A stretch of DNA of 64,000 bases from Microcaldota archaeon (GTDB taxonomy: Archaea; Micrarchaeota; Micrarchaeia; Norongarragalinales; UBA97): assembly GCA_016194335.1 (NCBI GenBank), contig JACQBR010000021.1, positions 1-64,000 on the forward strand, read 5' to 3'. The notes beneath the pieces were generated by a model, which ran no database searches, had not been told where the DNA came from, and saw only the letters and a list, made by a program, of their open reading frames with translations. Position numbers and translations under genes: made by a program. Numbering within the stretch: the first letter of the stretch is position 1; the number at the start of each line of letters is the position of its first letter. Of the stretch, positions 9,434 through 19,297 are shown piece by piece.

Positions 9434-9531
9434 ACCGCTCTGCCAATCATACGAATCTGGTTTTTTCCGTCGTTATTGCCGTTTTGGCGAATTCTCTTTT
9501 TTTCATTAATTTTTCTCCTCTTGCTAAAACC

Positions 9532-10365
9532 TCATTTCCGCCTTATTCTCGGAAGCGCTGCCGGCGATTGCCTTGTTTTGTCCGCCTCGCCGGGCTGTTG
9601 TGTTGCTTGTGTTTGGCGGGGGAGCGCCGAGGGCATTGCCGGAGGTGCGGGAGAGGGCGCAGAGAAGAGCTTGGGCAGTTCCAGCCTTGGAAGGGAAAGG
9701 GCTGGCTCGAGCTTGGCCGCGTTGGCCGGCTGTGCCGCGGGTTGCCGGGCCGGGGAGAACGAAACGGGGCGCACGGGCTTGGAAGCTTGGGAAAACCTCT
9801 TTTCAAGCCCCTCAATCTTCTGCTTGAACGCATAGAGCCTGTCGTAAAAGCGCGTTTCATTCTGGTGGATGCGGTCAAGCTCGAGGGAAAACGCCTTGAG
9901 CTGCTCGGTTGCCGAGGATACGGCGCGCTTTACTTCCGCCAGCTCGCTTGGCGAATATTCCTCTGCGGTTTCGAGCTGCTCAAGAAGTTTTTCGGCATCA
10001 GCCACGCGCCTCTGCATGTCTTTTTCAAAAAAGCGTATGATGCCTTCGGAAGCGGCGACCTCCATTCCCATTGCATTGGCCCGCTCGACAGTCTTGGCCG
10101 CCTTGAGGGCGTCCTTGGCTCCCTGTTCCTTCATCTCCTCGTCCTTGGCCGCCTGCGACTTGTCAGTAAGGACGACTCCCGTGAGGGCGTATTTCACTTC
10201 AATAAGCCCGCTCTCTTCCAGAAGCAGCGCGAGCTTTTCCACCTGCTGGGGCGTAATGCCGAGGGCGGAAGCCGCTTCCTTGGCGCCGACCTTGCGGTTG
10301 ATGCGGACGTAGTCCTCCAGGCGGTCGACCACGGTCTCGATGTCTTCCTTGATTACGATGGGCAT
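9532..10365 (-). CDS. wHTH + coiled-coil protein, first gene of pilus operon
   Basis: N-terminal wHTH-like segment (AKEAASALGITPQQVEKLALLLEESGLIEVKY), coiled coil, Pro/Ala-rich tail. Confidence 0.6.
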   Translation of the reverse strand: MPIVIKEDIETVVDRLEDYVRINRKVGAKEAASALGITPQQVEKLALLLEESGLIEVKYALTGVVLTDKSQAAKDEEMKEQGAKDALKAAKTVERANAMGMEVAASEGIIRFFEKDMQRRVADAEKLLEQLETAEEYSPSELAEVKRAVSSATEQLKAFSLELDRIHQNETRFYDRLYAFKQKIEGLEKRFSQASKPVRPVSFSPARQPAAQPANAAKLEPALSLPRLELPKLFSAPSPAPPAMPSALPRQTQATQQPGEADKTRQSPAALPRIRRK

Positions 10366-10612
10366 TCTTCGCTCAGACGCTCCGGTTCCACTGCCAGCCT
10401 AACTCGCTTCGGCGGGCGGGCACTGCACGTCCCACTTCCACCCAAAGCCGATATGAGAACTCAAGGGGGGCTATTAATCCTATTTGTGTTCGCGGCGCTT
10501 TCCCAAAAAAGCAGGGAACAATCCGGGACTACACGCTCGTCTCGTTCTTGCAAACGCTTTTAAATGATGATGGAGTAATTGCTGTTAAGTTTGTTGGGAG
10601 CGTGAAAACCAA

Positions 10613-11046
10613 TTGGCACCGGCATCTGGAAAAACCGTTTTTAACAACCACTCATCGAGCCGGGGGCAGTCCGCCCTGGAGTACTTGGTCACTTACGGCT
10701 GGGCCATTTTGGCAATCGTGATTATCGGTGCCGTGTTGTGGTATTTCGGCATTTTCAACCCGCAAACCTTCGTCGGCTCGAAAAGGTGCGTCGGGTTCGC
10801 GTCGTTTTCCTTTCCGTAGGCATGTTCATGGGCAACGGCACTTGGGCGCCCTGCGCCGGGAGTTATGTCGATCCCACGATGAATGTCACGTGCACGCTGG
10901 CCAGCTTTGCCCAGGGTTCTGGAGTCGTGGGCCCGTACGTTTCAGGCTCCCAGTTCGATCCCGTTACCGTCAAACTCAATTTCACCGACGCGCGCAGCGG
11001 CATTTCGCACACGGATGTCGGGAACGTCCAGGGGAAGATAGAGTAG
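10613..11046 (+). pseudogene. class III prepilin gene copy 1, internally deleted/frameshifted
   Basis: RGQSALEYLVTYGWAILAIVIIGAVLWYFGIF then stop at 10819; conserved C-terminal part continues in the frame of ORF 10738-11046 (...DPVTVKLNFTDARSGISHTDVGNVQGKIE). Confidence 0.75.
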
Positions 11047-11056
11047 TGCGCACACT

Positions 11057-11602
11057 TTGGTTTTCTTAAAAACAAAAAGCGAGGTTGATTTCGTGAAGAC
11101 ATCTGTTGGTTCGGCAATGCGTCTGCGCGGCCAGTCGGCCTTGGAGTATCTGGTCACTTACGGCTGGGCCATTTTGGCAATCGTGATTATCGGTGCCGTG
11201 TTGTGGTATTTCGGCATTTTCAACCCGCAAACCTTCGTCGGCTCGAAAAGGTGCGTCGGGTTCGCGTCGTTCACCTGCCAGGACTTTCAGGTGTCCAGCG
11301 CCACGGGCCAGCTCAGCATCGTTTTCAACAACCGCGTGGGAGGAAGGGTGACCGGCGTGGGGATGTACAACGGTTCGGCCCGCACTGGCCTTGGCAGCTG
11401 GTATGCCTGCAACCCGGCGTCCGTGGACGCAAACGGCAACACGACCTGCACGGTTTCAGGATTCATGAACGGGGCTAACGTCGCTCCGCCTTACCTGCCG
11501 GGCAACGTGTACGACCCCGTGACGGTGGCGCTGAACTACTCCGACCCCCGCAGCGGGATTTCGCACAACGACGCGGGAACAATCCAGGGCAAGTTCGAGT
11601 AA
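11057..11602 (+). CDS. class III signal peptide prepilin, intact copy 2
   Basis: LRGQSALEYLVTYGWAILAIVIIGAVLWYFGIFNPQ...; start may be ATG 11117. Confidence 0.85.
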   Translation: MVFLKTKSEVDFVKTSVGSAMRLRGQSALEYLVTYGWAILAIVIIGAVLWYFGIFNPQTFVGSKRCVGFASFTCQDFQVSSATGQLSIVFNNRVGGRVTGVGMYNGSARTGLGSWYACNPASVDANGNTTCTVSGFMNGANVAPPYLPGNVYDPVTVALNYSDPRSGISHNDAGTIQGKFE

Positions 11603-11796
11603 GGCCGTCCCTGGGCCCTTTTCTTTTTTTTATTTTTTCTTTTTCTTTCTTTTTTTCGTGCCGACTAATTTTTTCCAGACTTCCCCCCATTCGGCTTGTT
11701 TTCTTATTTGCCACGCAGGATTTCCAGCTTCAGCCAGCCGTTCTTCAAAAGCCAAGGCTGGCCATTACAATCATCCCTGTCGCCCGCTTGCCGCAA

Positions 11797-12693
11797 TTAT
11801 TTTCCAAGCAGGCTCTTGGCGAAAAACTCGCCCGAGCGGTAGGAGCTGCGCACGAACGGCCCGGCGGCGACATACCTGAAGCCCTCCTTGAGCGCGAGTT
11901 GGCGCAAGTATTCGAACTTCCCGGGCGGGACGTATTCCGCAACGGGAAGGTGCCTTGACGAGGGCCGGAGGTACTGCCCCAGGGTGAGAAAGTCGCAGCC
12001 AGCAGAGCGCAGGTCCTCGAATGCGACTGCCAGCTGGGCTTCGGTCTCCCCGAGCCCCAGCATGATTGACGATTTTGTGAATATCGCGGGGTCAAGCTCC
12101 TTCACGGCGGCCAGGACCGAAAGCGACTGGCCGTAATTCGCCCTCGGGTCGCGCACGCCCCCCTGCAATTCCCTCACGGTCTCGATGTTGTGCGCAATCA
12201 CGGCAGGCTTCGCTTCTGCGATTTTCGCTATCAGGTCCTTCCTCCCCCTAAAATCTGGAATGAGCACCTCGGCCAGCACGCCGGGCGCCTGCGAGCGCAG
12301 TTCGAGGATGCATTGGGCAAAGTGCCCCGCCCCCTGGTCGGGAAGGTCGTCGCGGTCAACCGAGGTGATCACGACGTAATCGAGGCCCCACTTTCTGACC
12401 GCAAGCGCCAGCTTTGCGGGCTCTTCGGAATCAAGCGCGTCCCCCCTGATGCCGTGGGGCACTGCGCAGAAGCGGCAGCCCCGGGTGCAGGTGTTGCCCA
12501 ACACCAGAAACGTTGCCGTGCCCCCGCTCCAGCATTCCGAAATGTTGGGGCAGTGGGCGCTTTGGCACACGGTGTGAAGCCCGAGGGACTTCACAGTGGC
12601 CTTCACATCGGCAAACCCCTGAGTGGGAGGCTTGATTCGCAGCCATTCGGGCTTGGGCAATTCGGCCCGCTCGACTTGCAGCTGGATTGGCAT
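11797..12693 (-). CDS. lipA: lipoyl synthase
   Basis: TRGCRFCAVPHG radical-SAM CxxxCxxC and second Cys cluster CQSAHCPNISEC. Confidence 0.97.
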   Translation of the reverse strand: MPIQLQVERAELPKPEWLRIKPPTQGFADVKATVKSLGLHTVCQSAHCPNISECWSGGTATFLVLGNTCTRGCRFCAVPHGIRGDALDSEEPAKLALAVRKWGLDYVVITSVDRDDLPDQGAGHFAQCILELRSQAPGVLAEVLIPDFRGRKDLIAKIAEAKPAVIAHNIETVRELQGGVRDPRANYGQSLSVLAAVKELDPAIFTKSSIMLGLGETEAQLAVAFEDLRSAGCDFLTLGQYLRPSSRHLPVAEYVPPGKFEYLRQLALKEGFRYVAAGPFVRSSYRSGEFFAKSLLGK

Positions 12694-12817
12694 GAGGAAA
12701 GGATGGGCTTGAATTGATTTAAACCCCCATCCGCGGGTGGCGCGATTCTCGGCAATGGACGAATCCGCCGCTTTTCGGGTGGTTGATTAATTAAAGGAGA
12801 AATGCAAAGAACGGCCT

Positions 12818-14038
12818 ATGGACATTTACGAACAGTCGGCGAGAATGCATCTTGAAAAGAAGGGAAAGCTGGAAGTGAGGCCAAAAGTCCCCCTCGCAAC
12901 CAGGCAGGACCTCAGCCTTGCCTACACCCCCGGGGTGGCCGAGCCGTCGCGAAGGATTGCGGAGGACAAGCCGCTTGTTTTCGACTACACTATCAAGGGG
13001 AATTGCGTTGCGGTGGTTTCGGACGGTTCGGCAGTGCTGGGGCTGGGCAACATCGGGGCCGACGCGGCCATTCCCGTGATGGAAGGCAAGGCGGCGCTCT
13101 TCAAGGAATTTGCGGGAATCGACGCGTTTCCCATCTGCATAAGGTCGCAGGACGCGGAGGAAATAATTTCTGTTGTGAAAAACATCGAGCCCGTCTTCGG
13201 CGGGATCAACCTCGAGGACATTGCCGCCCCCCGGTGCTTTGAGGTGGAGGCGGCATTGCAGGACATAGGAATCCCCGTTATGCACGACGACCAGCACGGC
13301 ACGGCAATCGTGGTGCTTGCCGCGGTGATGAATGCCGCGAAGGTGGTGGGCAAGCGGATGGACAAACTGAGCGTGGTGATAAGCGGCTCGGGAGCGGCAG
13401 GAACTGCCGTTTCAAAAATGCTCCTCTGCAACGGGATGCGCCCCAACGTTTGCACGCCGGTTCGGGACGTGCGCGTGGCCGACACTGGGGGAATACTCCA
13501 TTCGGGGAGGGAAGGGCTCAACCCCGCAAAGGAAGCGCTTGCGCAAATCACCAACAGGCACGGGAAGGAAGGGACGCTTGCCGACGCGATGAGGGGGGCG
13601 GACGTCTTCATAGGCCTCAGCGCGGCAAACATCGTTTCCAAGGAGATGGTGGCAAGCATGGCGCCCGGCGCTATGGTATTTGCCATGGCCAACCCCACTC
13701 CCGAAATTTCCTACGAAGACGCCAAGGCCGCAGGAGCGGCCGTCGTGGGGACGGGAAGGAGCGACTTTCCAAACCAGATTAACAACGTGCTTGCGTTTCC
13801 CGGCGTCTTCCGGGGGGCGCTCGACGCGAAGGCCACGAGGATAACGGACGGGATGAAACTCGCCGCTGCCTACGCCCTCGCCGGCTGCGTCACGCCCACC
13901 GCCGAGGCGGTGCTTCCCAGCCCGCTTGACCGGAGCGTGGTGCCCAAAGTTGCCGATGCCGTGCGGCTCAAGGCGATTGGGGAGGGAGTGGTGCGGAAGC
14001 AGTGGAAAGGGCGGATTAATAATTTCATTCGCCGCTAA
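12818..14038 (+). CDS. NAD(P)-dependent malic enzyme
   Basis: LAYTPGVAEPSRRI, VSDGSAVLGLGNIGADAAIPVMEGKAALFKEFAGIDAFPIC. Confidence 0.95.
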   Translation: MDIYEQSARMHLEKKGKLEVRPKVPLATRQDLSLAYTPGVAEPSRRIAEDKPLVFDYTIKGNCVAVVSDGSAVLGLGNIGADAAIPVMEGKAALFKEFAGIDAFPICIRSQDAEEIISVVKNIEPVFGGINLEDIAAPRCFEVEAALQDIGIPVMHDDQHGTAIVVLAAVMNAAKVVGKRMDKLSVVISGSGAAGTAVSKMLLCNGMRPNVCTPVRDVRVADTGGILHSGREGLNPAKEALAQITNRHGKEGTLADAMRGADVFIGLSAANIVSKEMVASMAPGAMVFAMANPTPEISYEDAKAAGAAVVGTGRSDFPNQINNVLAFPGVFRGALDAKATRITDGMKLAAAYALAGCVTPTAEAVLPSPLDRSVVPKVADAVRLKAIGEGVVRKQWKGRINNFIRR

Positions 14039-14079
14039 CATTATTCCCATAGCTTTAGGCGAATTGTTGGTTTTCCCAA

Positions 14080-15051
14080 ATGGCTAAAGAAGACATTTAC
14101 GACTTTCTCATAATCGGCGCGGGCTGCACGGGCTACGCCGCCGCAATGTACGCCGGCAGGTTCAACCTCCGCACCCTGGTGGTGGGCGAGACTGGAGGCG
14201 GGACGATCATCCTCACCGACACCGTCGAGAACTACCCGGGTTTTAGGAAGCTCACGGGCCTGGAGTTGGTCGAGAAGCTCGAGGAGCACGCAAAGGATTA
14301 TCCCAGCGTCTCTTTCGAAAGCGACAAGGTGGTTGATGCACGGGAGAACGGCAGCATTTTTGAAGTGAAAACCCTCGGGGGGAGAATCTTCAAGTCAAAA
14401 ACCATCCTCATCGCAACCGGAACCGAATGGAGGAAGCTCGGCGTGCCGGGGGAGAATGAATATTCCTCAAAAGGCGTGCATTACTGCGCGCTTTGCGACG
14501 GGGCTCTTTACAAGGACAAGATTCTCGGCGTGGTCGGCGGGAGCGACTCTGCGGCAAAGGAAGCCCTGCTCCTGACGCAATGGGCGAAAAAAGTCTACAT
14601 CTTCTACCGCGGGGAGAAAATCCATCCCGAACCCGTGAACGCCACGCGCGTTTCCCAAAACCCAAAGATTGAAGTCGTCAACCTCACCAACGTGAAGGAA
14701 ATCAAGGGCGGGAAGTTCGTGAACAGGGTGATTCTCGACCGGCCGTACAACGGCTCGGAAGAATTTCCCCTCGACGGCCTTTTTGTCGAAATCGGCCACA
14801 ATCCCCTCTCGGAATTGGCAGTCAAGCTCGGCGTGAAGGTTGACGAGAGGAAGGAGATAATCATCGACCGCGAATCCCGGACGAACGTAAAGGGCGTTTA
14901 CGCCGCCGGGGACGTGGTGAACACGGCTTTCAAGCAGGCGATTACCGGCGTTGCCGAAGGCGTCCACGCGGCGTACGGCGCCTACCAATACGTGACCAAC
15001 GAGTCAGCGGCGGCTGCGGGCGGCGAAGATGGCGGGAAAAAGGGCACATAG
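14080..15051 (+). CDS. trxB: thioredoxin reductase
   Basis: IIGAGCTGYAAAMYAGR FAD motif, YCALCDGALYKDK CxxC, GVYAAGDVV. Confidence 0.93.
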   Translation: MAKEDIYDFLIIGAGCTGYAAAMYAGRFNLRTLVVGETGGGTIILTDTVENYPGFRKLTGLELVEKLEEHAKDYPSVSFESDKVVDARENGSIFEVKTLGGRIFKSKTILIATGTEWRKLGVPGENEYSSKGVHYCALCDGALYKDKILGVVGGSDSAAKEALLLTQWAKKVYIFYRGEKIHPEPVNATRVSQNPKIEVVNLTNVKEIKGGKFVNRVILDRPYNGSEEFPLDGLFVEIGHNPLSELAVKLGVKVDERKEIIIDRESRTNVKGVYAAGDVVNTAFKQAITGVAEGVHAAYGAYQYVTNESAAAAGGEDGGKKGT

Positions 15052-15114
15052 CCGTTTTGCTGGACCTGCACCCCCTGCTTTTTGTTTGCCCGTTTTAACT
15101 TACAGCATGATTAC

Positions 15115-15203
15115 AGCAAAACAGGAAAGTCTTGCGAAAATGCAATTCCTGTTTTGCTACTAGCGGACTCGGCAAATCACCTGCACAACTTTCCGAGTCC
15201 GCT
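15115..15203. repeat. twin-hairpin element copy A
   Basis: AGCAAAACAGGAA(15115-15127)/TTCCTGTTTTGCT(15146-15158) and AGCGGACTCGG(15162-15172)/CCGAGTCCGCT(15193-15203). Confidence 0.9.
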
Positions 15204-15300
15204 ATAACTTGCAGTCATGCGCCCGAATGCCTGCAGGCTTGTGCCTCGCGGAATGCCAAAAGAAAAACCCTGCATTGGCCGTAAAACAAGCTGGAAGTGG

Positions 15301-16074
15301 TCAATAGGTCTTCGTAAAGTAAGCGTCAAGGAAAGCGCGCATGAACTTCAGGTCGAGGCCGATTAGGTTTTCCTTCTTTCCCAATCTCCGGGCCTCAAAA
15401 GGGTCGATTATGAAGTGCGCCCTGTCGGGAAAGGATATTTTTTTGTCAATTTCCTTAATCTCGGGGTTTTTCTCCGCTTCGCGCTCCAAATCTTCAATAA
15501 TCGTGATCGCATGTTCCAGGCGTTCTCGGTTATGCGGGTTCGGCTCAGTCCCGGGTTTGATATATCCCGCATTTCCCAAGCCAGTTTGTTCAATGGTCCT
15601 TACGACCCTGGCAACGGAAGTTCCGTACTTTTCAGTTGACAAGCGGGCGAGTAAGCTCAACTGTTCCATAGTGAGTTTTCCTGCCGGAAAGAGCCCGGCA
15701 ACATGGGTGATAGCCTCGCCATTGGCGCTGCTAAAGGCGGACTTCACCTGCTTGCCGTTCCCCCAACCGCTATGGAGTTGGTGAATCAGGTTGAAAAACC
15801 TGTTGCGCTCCTCGAAGCTCTCCGGCATTTTTCCCCCAAGGAGCTTTTCTCTAAGGCTTTCAAGCTCCCCGTCAATTCTCCCTTTTTGAATGGCGTTCAC
15901 TCCATAGTTAACGCCAATCGCGCCAGCGGCAAGCGCAGCCGCAGTTCCAATTATAAAATCTCTTCTTGAAATCCGCGGCCCGCCCGGCTTAGTTTTTCTT
16001 GGGCCCGGTCTCTTGCCCTGTCCGCCCGGCTTTAGGGACATTTTTCCTACATCGAAAGGCTCCATGTTTGTCAC
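15301..16074 (-). CDS. hypothetical protein with Tat-like signal
   Basis: RRDFIIGTAAALAAGAIGVNYG near N-terminus. Confidence 0.6.
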   Translation of the reverse strand: MTNMEPFDVGKMSLKPGGQGKRPGPRKTKPGGPRISRRDFIIGTAAALAAGAIGVNYGVNAIQKGRIDGELESLREKLLGGKMPESFEERNRFFNLIHQLHSGWGNGKQVKSAFSSANGEAITHVAGLFPAGKLTMEQLSLLARLSTEKYGTSVARVVRTIEQTGLGNAGYIKPGTEPNPHNRERLEHAITIIEDLEREAEKNPEIKEIDKKISFPDRAHFIIDPFEARRLGKKENLIGLDLKFMRAFLDAYFTKTY

Positions 16075-16170
16075 CAGACCCAGCTTAGCGCGAGGAGTAT
16101 TTTAAAATGATGTCCTGCCCTTTTGCCTCGGAATTCATTGTGAGTTACGCGCGTTGGCCGCCCGCCTTCC

Positions 16171-16785
16171 CTAGCCTTGCGCCGCCGTGAACAGCCCTTC
16201 GGCGAATTTCCAATTCACTACATTCCACCACGCCTTGAGGTAGTCTGCGCGCCTGTTCATGTAGCGGAGGTAATACGAATGTTCCCACACGTCGTTTCCA
16301 AGAATCACTTTCTTCCCTTCCGAAACCGGCGAGTCCTGGTTGGGGGTTGAACAAATTTCAAGCGCGCCCCTGTCCTCAACGAGCCAACCCCATCCCGAAC
16401 CAAACCTTCCCAAGGCGGCCGCGGTGAATTGTTCCTTGAACTTTTCAAACCCGCCGAACTTCTCATTGATTGCGCCGGCAAGCTCGCCCGAAGGCTCCCC
16501 TCCCGCGCCGGGCGCCATCATCTTCCAGAAGAGAGAGTGGTTGTAGTGGCCCCCGCCGTGGTTGCGCACTGCCGTGCGGATGCCGTCAGGGACGGCGTCG
16601 AGCTTTTTGAGCAGTTCTTCCACTGCCATCGACTCGAACTGCGTTCCCGCAACCGCCTTGTTGAGGTTGTCAATGTACGCCTGGTGGTGTTTGGAGTGGT
16701 GGATCGTCATCGTCATCTCGTCGATGTAGGGATCGAGCGCGTTGTAGGCGTATTGCAATTTCGGCAGTTCAAAAACCATTTTCAT
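16171..16785 (-). CDS. sodA: Fe/Mn superoxide dismutase
   Basis: [41 protein letters not shown] ... [19 protein letters not shown]; start taken as MKMVFELP. Confidence 0.95.
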   Translation of the reverse strand: MKMVFELPKLQYAYNALDPYIDEMTMTIHHSKHHQAYIDNLNKAVAGTQFESMAVEELLKKLDAVPDGIRTAVRNHGGGHYNHSLFWKMMAPGAGGEPSGELAGAINEKFGGFEKFKEQFTAAALGRFGSGWGWLVEDRGALEICSTPNQDSPVSEGKKVILGNDVWEHSYYLRYMNRRADYLKAWWNVVNWKFAEGLFTAAQG

Positions 16786-16813
16786 CCCCCCTTCCCAAAA
16801 CATCCGTTCAATC

Positions 16814-16908
16814 TATAGCAAACCAAGAAAGTCTTGCGGCAAGCTTATCTCGGTTTGCAACTAGCGGATTGCAATGTGGCAGTCGCATTACTTTTGCAAT
16901 CCGCTATA
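16814..16908. repeat. twin-hairpin element copy B
   Basis: GCAAACC(16818-16824)/GGTTTGC(16852-16858); AGCGGATTGCAA(16863-16874)/TTGCAATCCGCT(16894-16905). Confidence 0.9.
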
Positions 16909-16917
16909 ATGCAAAAG

Positions 16918-17529
16918 TCATTCGACGTTGAAACTCTCCCCGCACCCGCAGGCTGACTTGGCGTTGGGGTTGCGCATGACAAACCCGCTTCCCTGCAGGG
17001 CCTCGCGGTAGTCAATCACCGTTCCGGCAAGGAGCTTCTCGGCGGACTTGGCGTAAAAGACGGTAAGCCCGTGGGTTTCAAACGAGGCGTCCTGCCCGCC
17101 GGGAGCCTGCTCGAAATCCATCTGGTACGAATAGCCCGCGCATCCTCCGGCAACCGCCTCCACCCGCAGGCCGTACCCTTCCTTCCCCTCCGTTTTCATT
17201 ATCTTCTTGACCTGTTCCGCGGCGCTTGCAGTCAGTTCGACAGCATTCGAAGAGGAGGGGTTTTCTTCCCGCCATTGGCCGATTTTGGAATTGGCTTCCG
17301 CAATCATTTGCGAAAATACGTCATTGGGCATCCCGTGGCCCAGCGAGCCCTGTTCTATGGTTTCGTACGGCGAGACGCGGCACCCTACGCAGTGCAGGCC
17401 GTACTTGAGGAAAATGGGGGCTACCTCCGGGTGGCGGGCGACGATTTCGCCGATGAGCATGTCCCCCCTTATTTGTTCGGAAGATTGGGAAACAGTTTGC
17501 GAGACGGATTCGGAAGCCATACTCCCCAC
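16918..17529 (-). CDS. DUF1858-like domain fused to HesB/IscA A-type Fe-S carrier
   Basis: LIGEIVARHPEVAPIFLKYGLHCVGC followed by ELTASAAEQVKKIMKTEG...AGGCAGYSYQMDF...SACGCGESF. Confidence 0.85.
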   Translation of the reverse strand: MGSMASESVSQTVSQSSEQIRGDMLIGEIVARHPEVAPIFLKYGLHCVGCRVSPYETIEQGSLGHGMPNDVFSQMIAEANSKIGQWREENPSSSNAVELTASAAEQVKKIMKTEGKEGYGLRVEAVAGGCAGYSYQMDFEQAPGGQDASFETHGLTVFYAKSAEKLLAGTVIDYREALQGSGFVMRNPNAKSACGCGESFNVE

Positions 17530-17732
17530 TCCATAACTATGTTATAATCTAAGCCGTCCGCTGGTATAAAACACTTTGGCACTCAAACAACCCAAATGAA
17601 TCCCAGCCTTCGGGCGTGAGGTTGCGTTGCAGCCTTCGGCAGCGGGATTCGCTTTTTCGTTTTTTGCCCAAATCGTCACATTATTATTCGCAAGGACGCC
17701 TACTAGCAATGACGGAGGGTGTTGGGAAAAAG

Positions 17733-18188
17733 ATGCTTTATCTCGCAAGCGACCACGCGGCATTCGGGCTCAAGGGGGAGTTGGAAAAGGAGCTTGACGC
17801 CATGGGCGTGAAGTACGATGACCTCGGCGTGCATGGCGGTGGGAGGAAAGCTGATTATCCCGAGTTCGTGGGCAAGGCCGCTTCGAAAGTCAGCGCAAAC
17901 CCCAAGAGTGACAGGGCGATTGTGATGTGCGGGACGGGGATGGGCGCCTGCATCGCGGCAAACAAATATCCCCACGTGCGGGCCGCGCTCATCTACAACG
18001 ACGGCACCGCCGCGCTCGCGCGAGAGCACAACGACGCCAACATCGCCTGCTTCGGCGGCAGGGAGCAGGATGGAAGGGACGTGAAACGCTGGGTGAGGAT
18101 ATTTCTCCAAACGCCATTTTCAGGCGACGAGCGCCACGTGAGAAGGATTGCGCAAATCGAGGAGAGCGAACGGAACGCAAGGCGGTAA
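17733..18188 (+). CDS. rpiB: ribose-5-phosphate isomerase B
   Basis: MLYLASDHAAFGLKGELEKEL...DLGVHGGGRKADYPEF...MCGTGMGACIAANK. Confidence 0.92.
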   Translation: MLYLASDHAAFGLKGELEKELDAMGVKYDDLGVHGGGRKADYPEFVGKAASKVSANPKSDRAIVMCGTGMGACIAANKYPHVRAALIYNDGTAALAREHNDANIACFGGREQDGRDVKRWVRIFLQTPFSGDERHVRRIAQIEESERNARR

Positions 18189-18263
18189 GAACAGGAAGCC
18201 GACACGCCACAGAGGGCGGAAGGAACTCAGAGCGGAAAACAAGAATAGCCGGGGTCCCCCCTG

Positions 18264-19265
18264 ATGCAGGCAAAAAATTCAAGTCCGAAAATCCTCTTTA
18301 TCGGCAGCCTCGTCGCCGACGTAATCGCATTGATGCACGACCCCAAGAAGATGGAAATCGAGGAGGGCGACCGCACCGAGAGGCTCGTGTGCATCGCGTT
18401 TGCCTCCAAGACTGAATTGGGCGGGCTGACGCTCAAGCCCGGGGGGAGTGCGGCAAACTCCGCAATTGCCGCCCACAAGCTCGGCGCAAAAAGCGCCCTC
18501 GTCAGCGCCGTCGGCAACGACCTGTTCGGGAAAATGCTCGTGGGAAACCTGCGTGGCCACGGGATTGACGCGGCCGGCGTTGAGGTGAAGGCCGGGGAGA
18601 AGAGCGGGATGAGCATCGTGCTGCTAAGCGCAGGGGAGAAGAGCGTCCTCAATTTCCCCGGGGCGGTGGGGAAACTCTCTGCCAAAAACGTAAATCGAAA
18701 AATGATTTCGAAAAATGACGCAATCGTCCTCACGTCCCTTGCGACGAAATCGAGCTTCTCGCTATTCCTCAAGGCAATCGGGCTGGCCAAAAAGCTCGGT
18801 CGGAAAATAATTTTCGCCCCGTCAATATCGATGCTGCGCGACCGCAGGAAAGAGCTTTCAGCAATGCACGGGCATTTCGACGCCTGCGTGATGAACCGCG
18901 AGGAGGCCGAGTTCTATTCCGGGAGGAGGGGGGCGGGGAACGCAATCAGGCACATTCCCGGAAAAGTGCGCGTGGTCACAGACGCCTCGAACGGCTCGTA
19001 CCTCTACGAAGGTGGGAGAATCTTCCACATTTCCGTCCCCCAAACCCCCGTGCGCGACACCACGGGCGCGGGAGACACCTTCACGGGCGCCTTTACCCGC
19101 GAGCTTCTCACCAGCGGCAACCCCCGCCACGCCCTGCGCACCGGCACTGCCGCGGCGGCAATCAAGCTGCGCCACGTCGGCGCGCACCTCACGCACGGGC
19201 TGGCCGACGTGAGGAAATTCGAGAGGAAGCACGCGAAGGAACTGGCCGTGCGTGAAATGGGCTGA
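18264..19265 (+). CDS. PfkB-family carbohydrate kinase
   Basis: LKPGGSAANSAIAAHKLGAKSALVSAVGND...TTGAGDTFTGAFTREL. Confidence 0.9.
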   Translation: MQAKNSSPKILFIGSLVADVIALMHDPKKMEIEEGDRTERLVCIAFASKTELGGLTLKPGGSAANSAIAAHKLGAKSALVSAVGNDLFGKMLVGNLRGHGIDAAGVEVKAGEKSGMSIVLLSAGEKSVLNFPGAVGKLSAKNVNRKMISKNDAIVLTSLATKSSFSLFLKAIGLAKKLGRKIIFAPSISMLRDRRKELSAMHGHFDACVMNREEAEFYSGRRGAGNAIRHIPGKVRVVTDASNGSYLYEGGRIFHISVPQTPVRDTTGAGDTFTGAFTRELLTSGNPRHALRTGTAAAAIKLRHVGAHLTHGLADVRKFERKHAKELAVREMG

Positions 19266-19297
19266 CGGATTGAAGTTCAATTCCTGCGGTCTGAGCC

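Noticed and set aside
15115-15203. Twin-hairpin elements as simple transcription terminators or integron attC sites
   Set aside because: Placed in convergent, divergent and co-directional gaps in both orientations, no consistent T-tract, and no attC R-box or integrase seen.
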